DNA of 10,168 nucleotides from an uncultured Oscillospiraceae bacterium (GTDB lineage: Bacteria > Bacillota > Clostridia > Oscillospirales > Ruminococcaceae): contig CAJTMU010000057.1 in NCBI GenBank assembly GCA_910577365.1, forward strand, positions 3,701 through 13,868, written 5' to 3'. Below, piece after piece: positions 6,863 through 10,168 of the stretch (positions are counted from its first letter, which is position 1; each line of letters begins with the position of its first letter). The notes under the pieces are model-generated. The model saw only the letters and a list, made by a program, of their open reading frames with translations, did no database searches and was not told the DNA's origin. The position numbers were made by a program, and so were the translations under genes.

Positions 6863-7003
6863 CTTGGCAACGCTATACGCAACTTGAATAAAATATTTTT
6901 TATTTTCCGATTGAGCGAGGAAGTCAATTTCCTTACCGGAATTGTTATACACCCAAATGTTATAGCCCATATAAACAAGCTCATAGTAAACAATATTTTC
7001 AAG
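6863..7003 (-). pseudogene. AAA ATPase/DUF4143 gene, C-terminal fragment from a second copy
   Basis: The minus-strand frame (open 6824-7033, TGA upstream at 7034-7036) carries LENIVYYELVYMGYNIWVYN, then SGKEIDFLAQSENKKYFIQV and AYSVAK, the nuclease-like C-terminal end of DUF4143 proteins with the E-x-D-F and Q-V-A-Y landmarks. It lies upstream of the central fragment in the reading direction, so the order is reversed relative to an intact gene. Its LENIVYYEL overlaps in homology with LENVVYLEL of the other fragment but differs in sequence, so the two come from different copies. Confidence 0.7.
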
Positions 7004-7061
7004 ATTTTGTGTTGCATAATGAAATTTCTGCAGTCACTTTACATAATTTTTCTCGAAATCT

Positions 7062-7088
7062 CTATCTGACTTTTGGGATTCGGTTCAC
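7062..7088 (-). other. Strong ribosome site and 8-codon open frame after rnfB, probable stub of a lost gene
   Basis: AAGGAGG (complement of 7099-7105) follows the rnfB stop by 5 bases and precedes GTG (7088-7086) by 10 bases. The frame reads MNRIPKVR and stops at TAG 7064-7062. A well-formed start this close to rnfB suggests another gene once followed in the operon and was cut off by the rearranged DNA. A deliberate short peptide is possible but less likely. No terminator is visible between rnfB and 6900. Confidence 0.35.
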
Positions 7089-7110
7089 GTCGAAAGTGCC
7101 TCCTTTTTAA

Positions 7111-7902
7111 CTATTTTTCACAAGAATGAATAGCCTTAACAGGGCAGGCGCTCATGCACTCTCCGCAGTTTGTACAGAGATCATAATTGATCGAGGCATG
7201 GAAGTTCTCGACCCTGATCGCACCGTTCGGGCACTTCTTTTCGCAGATCTTACAGCCTATGCAGCCGTTTTTGCAACTTAGCTTTGTAGCTTTTCCGTTA
7301 TCCGTTGACGAGCAAAGTACGTCGATATGCTTTGCGAGGGGCTTTATCGAGATAAGCGAATTAGGACAGACATTTGCACACTGTCCACAGGCGGCACAAA
7401 GCAAAGGGATTACCTTTGCTACGCCGTTCACGACCTTGATTGCATCGTGCTCACAGACCGAAACGCAGTCTCCGAGACCGATACAGCCGTACTTGCAAAG
7501 TCCGGTACCGCCATAGAAACGCTTAACTGCCTTGCAGGACTGAACTCCGTCAAAGTCGAAAGCGGTTTCCGTAGCATTGCAGTCGCCGTTACAATGAACG
7601 ACAGCGGTCATTGGGATTACCACGGCAGCCGATCTGCCTAAAATTTCAGCAATTTTTTCGGCGGCGTCCGCTCCGCCGGGACGGCAGAGATTGGTGTCCG
7701 CGCCGTTGTTCACAATAGCCGATGCGTAGTCCGCGCAGCCGGCATAGCCGCAGGCTCCGCAGTTAGCCTGCGGAAGCGCAGCTCCGATTTTCTCAATGCG
7801 CTCATCGACCTCAACATGAAAAATCTTAGCGGCAGCGGTCAGAAGAATGCCCGCAATAATACCGCATATTCCGAGAACGAGCGCGGGAACAATATAAGTC
7901 AT
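7111..7902 (-). CDS. rnfB: Rnf complex iron-sulfur subunit RnfB
   Basis: RnfB is the electron-entry subunit of the ferredoxin:NAD+ oxidoreductase, a membrane complex that exports Na+ or H+. The 263-residue protein has one N-terminal membrane helix (about 4-25), then a four-cysteine cluster site at Cys48, 51, 56 and 73 (NCGACGYAGC). Cys136/140/146/150 and Cys169/172/175/179 form a ferredoxin-like pair. A second pair is Cys210/214/217/220/224 (CIGCKICEKKCP) and Cys243/246/249/253 (CTNCGECMSACP). That supports about five [4Fe-4S] sites, typical of the multi-cluster clostridial form; Cys104, 108 and 123 are extra. The ATG at 7902 is 8 bases after GGAGGTG (7911-7917), which begins right at the rnfA stop. 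It is the last intact gene of the operon. Confidence 0.95.
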   Translation of the reverse strand: MTYIVPALVLGICGIIAGILLTAAAKIFHVEVDERIEKIGAALPQANCGACGYAGCADYASAIVNNGADTNLCRPGGADAAEKIAEILGRSAAVVIPMTAVVHCNGDCNATETAFDFDGVQSCKAVKRFYGGTGLCKYGCIGLGDCVSVCEHDAIKVVNGVAKVIPLLCAACGQCANVCPNSLISIKPLAKHIDVLCSSTDNGKATKLSCKNGCIGCKICEKKCPNGAIRVENFHASINYDLCTNCGECMSACPVKAIHSCEK

Positions 7903-7917
7903 AACGTCCGCACCTCC

Positions 7918-8496
7918 TTAGCTGAACAGTCCAGAAAAACCCATAAAGCTTATCGAAACGATCGAAGCGGCGATGAGAGTAGCAGGAACTCCCTTGAATG
8001 TCTCGGGAACGTCCGCATATTCAAGCTTTTTGCGGACGCCCGAGAAAATAACGAGCGAAAGCATGAATCCAAGCCCCGCTCCCAGAGCATTTACTATCGA
8101 TTGAACAAAGCCGTAGCCGCTGTCAATATTAAGCACCGTAACTCCGAGCACGGCGCAGTTGGTCGTGATGAGCGGCAGATATACGCCGAGAGCCTTATAA
8201 AGCGACGGTATGCATTTTTTCATCATCGTTTCAACAAGCTGAACGAACAAAGCGATAACCAGAATGAACAGGACCGTGTCGAAGTATTCAAGCCCGTTGG
8301 GGACGAGTATCCCATAATGTATCGGGTATGTAACGAGCGTAGCGAATATCATTACGAACGTTACGGCAATACCCATTCCCGCCGCGCTGTCGAGCTTTTT
8401 TGAAACTCCGAGAAACGGGCATATGCCCATGAATTTCGAGAGAACAAAGTTGTCGGTGAGCATAGCCGCAAGTAATATGATAATTAAGCTTTTCAT
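7918..8496 (-). CDS. rnfA: Rnf complex membrane subunit RnfA
   Basis: RnfA is an integral membrane subunit of the Rnf complex. With RnfE it forms a pseudo-symmetric pair thought to hold a membrane-embedded [2Fe-2S] cluster that passes electrons across the bilayer. The 192-residue protein has about six hydrophobic helices. It keeps the two cysteine motifs of the family: GICPFLGVS (Cys26) and LITTNCAVLG (Cys114). Length is normal. The ATG overlaps the rnfE stop in ATGA (8493-8496), so translation is probably coupled, and rnfB follows after 15 bases. Confidence 0.95.
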   Translation of the reverse strand: MKSLIIILLAAMLTDNFVLSKFMGICPFLGVSKKLDSAAGMGIAVTFVMIFATLVTYPIHYGILVPNGLEYFDTVLFILVIALFVQLVETMMKKCIPSLYKALGVYLPLITTNCAVLGVTVLNIDSGYGFVQSIVNALGAGLGFMLSLVIFSGVRKKLEYADVPETFKGVPATLIAASIVSISFMGFSGLFS

Positions 8497-9212
8497 TCGT
8501 TTTCACCGACCTTTCCGCCCGCCGGCTGCTTTGCTTCGGCATTGCCGTCGCAACTGCCCGCATTCGGGCAGCCCTTGCAGCCTCCGCCGCATTCAAGCTC
8601 CCGCGGAGGCTTTTTGTGCGAGAGTTTATTTACGAGAGCGATTATCATTCCAAGGGTAAAAAATCCACCCGCCGGCATTATGAACAGCAGCATCGGATGA
8701 GAGCCGAGCACGGGGATTTCCATGCCGAACCACTTTCCAGAGCCGATTATCTCGCGGACAGACCCCATCAGGAAAAGCGCAAGAGTAAAGCCGATGCCCA
8801 TTCCTAGGGCGTCGCAGATAGACGCCGCGACGCCGTTTTTGCTTGCGAACATCTCTGCGCGTCCAAATATAATGCAGTTTACCGTGATAAGCGTGAGGTA
8901 TATGCCGAGGCTGTCATAGAGCGACGGTAAAAAGCCTTCAAGGAGAAAACCTATAAGCGTTACAAAGCTTGCGATAATTACGATAAACGACGGTATGCGA
9001 ACCTTATCGGGTATAACATTTCTCAGAAGCGAGATAACGATATTCGAGCCGAGAAGCACAAACGTAGTTGCAAGCCCCATGCCGATGCCGTTCATTGCCT
9101 GAGTGGTAACGGCAAGCGTCGGACACATTCCGAGAAGCATTACAAGAGTGGGATTTTCCTTTATAATGCCCTTTGTCAGCTCTTTACCCAGCGAAACCTT
9201 CTTATCAGCCAT
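8493..9212 (-). CDS. rnfE: Rnf complex membrane subunit RnfE with cysteine-rich tail
   Basis: RnfE is homologous to RnfA and partners it around the intramembrane [2Fe-2S] site. The 239-residue protein has about six membrane helices and the two family cysteines, in GMCPTLAVT (Cys30) and ITVNCIIFGRAEMFA (Cys113). After the last helix a soluble tail carries Cys208, 212, 215 and 221 (ECGGGCKGCPNAGSC), spaced C-x3-C-x2-C-x5-C, then ends polar. Such tails occur in some clostridial RnfE proteins but are not part of the core fold; metal binding is an inference. The ATG at 9212 overlaps the rnfG end by 8 bases, and AAGGAGG (complement of 9222-9228) precedes it by 9 bases. Confidence 0.95.
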   Translation of the reverse strand: MADKKVSLGKELTKGIIKENPTLVMLLGMCPTLAVTTQAMNGIGMGLATTFVLLGSNIVISLLRNVIPDKVRIPSFIVIIASFVTLIGFLLEGFLPSLYDSLGIYLTLITVNCIIFGRAEMFASKNGVAASICDALGMGIGFTLALFLMGSVREIIGSGKWFGMEIPVLGSHPMLLFIMPAGGFFTLGMIIALVNKLSHKKPPRELECGGGCKGCPNAGSCDGNAEAKQPAGGKVGENE

Positions 9213-9732
9213 TTAATATCGCCTCCTTGTTTTCGTTATATACCGTCAAAGCCGTGTCGACAGCGCGCTTCAAACCCTTTGAGGAAAATGTCGCTCCGCT
9301 GATCGCGTCAAAGCCATAGTTGTCGTCCGACGCGCCGATAAATTGCTTTCTGAACCATTCCTCGTCACGCACCTTAGAGCCGAGACCGGGAGTTTCGCCG
9401 AGCGCGACAAATTCTATGCCGCAGACCGCCCCGCTTTCGTCGAATCCGATAAGAACGTCAATTCCGCCCTTGGAATAGCCGTCGGCGACGATCTCGACAG
9501 CGACCTTGTTGTCAGGCGTTACCGCGATGTTCTTGATCTCATCGCAGCCGAAGCTGCTGTCGAGCATTCTTATTTCGCAGTCTCCGAAAAGCTTTTCAAC
9601 TGTTTTGCTGAATTTAAGCTCTTTCTGTACGGCGATGCTATCCTTTGTGACCTCGTGAGCAAATGCGAGCAGCAGAGCCGCAGCCGTGCATATGATCGTA
9701 AGAACTATTGTTGGAAGGATCTTCTCTTTCAT
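9205..9732 (-). CDS. rnfG: Rnf complex flavoprotein subunit RnfG
   Basis: RnfG carries a covalently bound FMN on the outer face of the membrane and relays electrons within the Rnf complex. The 175-residue protein has one N-terminal membrane helix (about 8-25) and an extracytoplasmic FMN-binding domain. The flavin attachment motif is SGATFSS, with Thr148 as the expected phosphoester-linked residue. The upstream segment LGETPGLGSKV is also characteristic of the RnfG/NqrC family. Length is slightly short but normal for Clostridia. The ATG overlaps the rnfD stop in ATGA (9729-9732). Confidence 0.95.
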   Translation of the reverse strand: MKEKILPTIVLTIICTAAALLLAFAHEVTKDSIAVQKELKFSKTVEKLFGDCEIRMLDSSFGCDEIKNIAVTPDNKVAVEIVADGYSKGGIDVLIGFDESGAVCGIEFVALGETPGLGSKVRDEEWFRKQFIGASDDNYGFDAISGATFSSKGLKRAVDTALTVYNENKEAILNG

Positions 9733-10168
9733 TTCTGCCGATCCTCCTTTGCACCGAATACTTTGGTACGTGTGATCTGTTCAATGTACGGAGTAAGCAC
9801 GTTCATTAGAAGTATCGAGAACGAAACGCCCTCGGGATATGAACCGAAATGCCTGATAATAAACGTTATAACGCCGCAGCCGAGTCCGAATACGATTTTT
9901 CCCTTAGCCGTGATAGGCGTAGTCGCGTAATCGGTAGCCATAAAGAATGCTCCGAGAAAAACTCCGCCCGAAAGGATCGCGTAAAGAGGGTCGTCGCCGG
10001 CGATAAACGAAAGAAGCGCAAGGACTCCGATAAAGCTGACGGGAGCCGCAGGTGAGATGATTCTTCTTACGGCGAGATAAAGACCTCCGATAAGAAGCGC
10101 CAGAGCGCACGTTTCACCCAGACAGCCGCCGACATTGCCGAGGAAGAGATCCATGTACGACGCGTCGC
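9729..10168 (-). CDS. rnfD: Rnf complex membrane subunit RnfD, C-terminal part (5' end beyond window)
   Basis: The frame is open to the window edge; the ATG at 10154 is internal, preceded in frame by D-A-S-Y. About 145 codons are visible out of roughly 300 or more usual for the family. Landmarks are DLFLGNVGGCLGETCALALL, VSFIGVLALLSFIAGDDPLY, GAFFMATDYATTPITAKGK and SYPEGVSFSILLMNVLTPYI, all characteristic of RnfD/NqrB C-termini. RnfD is a multi-helix membrane subunit that carries a second covalent FMN; the threonine motif for it normally lies upstream of this segment, so it is outside the window. rnfC would be expected further upstream, as in other clostridial operons. The operon promoter is not in view. 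Confidence 0.95.
   Translation of the reverse strand, partial: DASYMDLFLGNVGGCLGETCALALLIGGLYLAVRRIISPAAPVSFIGVLALLSFIAGDDPLYAILSGGVFLGAFFMATDYATTPITAKGKIVFGLGCGVITFIIRHFGSYPEGVSFSILLMNVLTPYIEQITRTKVFGAKEDRQK

Noticed and set aside
6832..7017. Minus-strand frame starting MQHKILK
   Set aside because: It is the wrong frame over the DUF4143 C-terminal fragment; the neighbouring frame carries the clear homology.
4847..7110. A complete excisable skin-type element in this window
   Set aside because: No recombinase gene, no second sigK half and no confirmed paired repeats are visible; the intact rnf operon follows closely. Only the breakpoint position supports the idea.
4847..7110. tRNA, CRISPR array or riboswitch in the gene-poor region
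   Set aside because: No cloverleaf-like stems, no regularly spaced repeats and no recognised aptamer motifs were seen.
7816..8403. Plus-strand open frame opposite rnfA and rnfB
   Set aside because: Antisense to two well-defined rnf genes, with no protein-family features.

Overview
The window looks like chromosomal DNA from an anaerobic, spore-lineage Gram-positive bacterium of the Clostridia, most likely Oscillospiraceae/Ruminococcus-like. Three things point that way: a SigK-type sporulation sigma factor fragment, an Rnf complex in the clostridial order (D-G-E-A-B here), and strong AGGAGG-type ribosome binding sites. Family assignments come from motif recognition by eye; no search was run.

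Positions 1-4846 (+ strand) hold a two-gene unit. The first gene is a very large alpha-2-macroglobulin-like protein, cut at its 5' end by the window edge and without a recognisable thioester motif. It overlaps by 14 bases a lipoprotein of the MEMO1/AmmeMemoRadiSam-B family. Both products are predicted to act outside the membrane.

Positions 4847-7110 are a degraded region between two well-kept blocks. It contains, in order: a minus-strand terminator; the C-terminal half of a SigK-like sigma factor whose similarity stops at the I-D-N-Q codons, the place where the skin element splits sigK in Bacillus subtilis; a frameshifted XRE helix-turn-helix gene on the opposite strand; a short minus-strand open frame that may be a regulator tail; a spaced inverted repeat; a near-perfect housekeeping promoter in front of a response regulator cut to its first ~50 residues; and pieces of two DUF4143-type ATPase genes joined in permuted order, with two stops and a frameshift. 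The pattern suggests repeated insertion and deletion, possibly starting from an element that entered sigK.

Positions 7111-10168 (minus strand) are the end of an rnf operon: rnfD (partial), rnfG, rnfE, rnfA, rnfB. The genes overlap or nearly touch. The encoded membrane complex couples electron transfer from ferredoxin to NAD+ with ion export. A strong ribosome binding site and an eight-residue open frame follow rnfB, probably the stub of a lost downstream gene.
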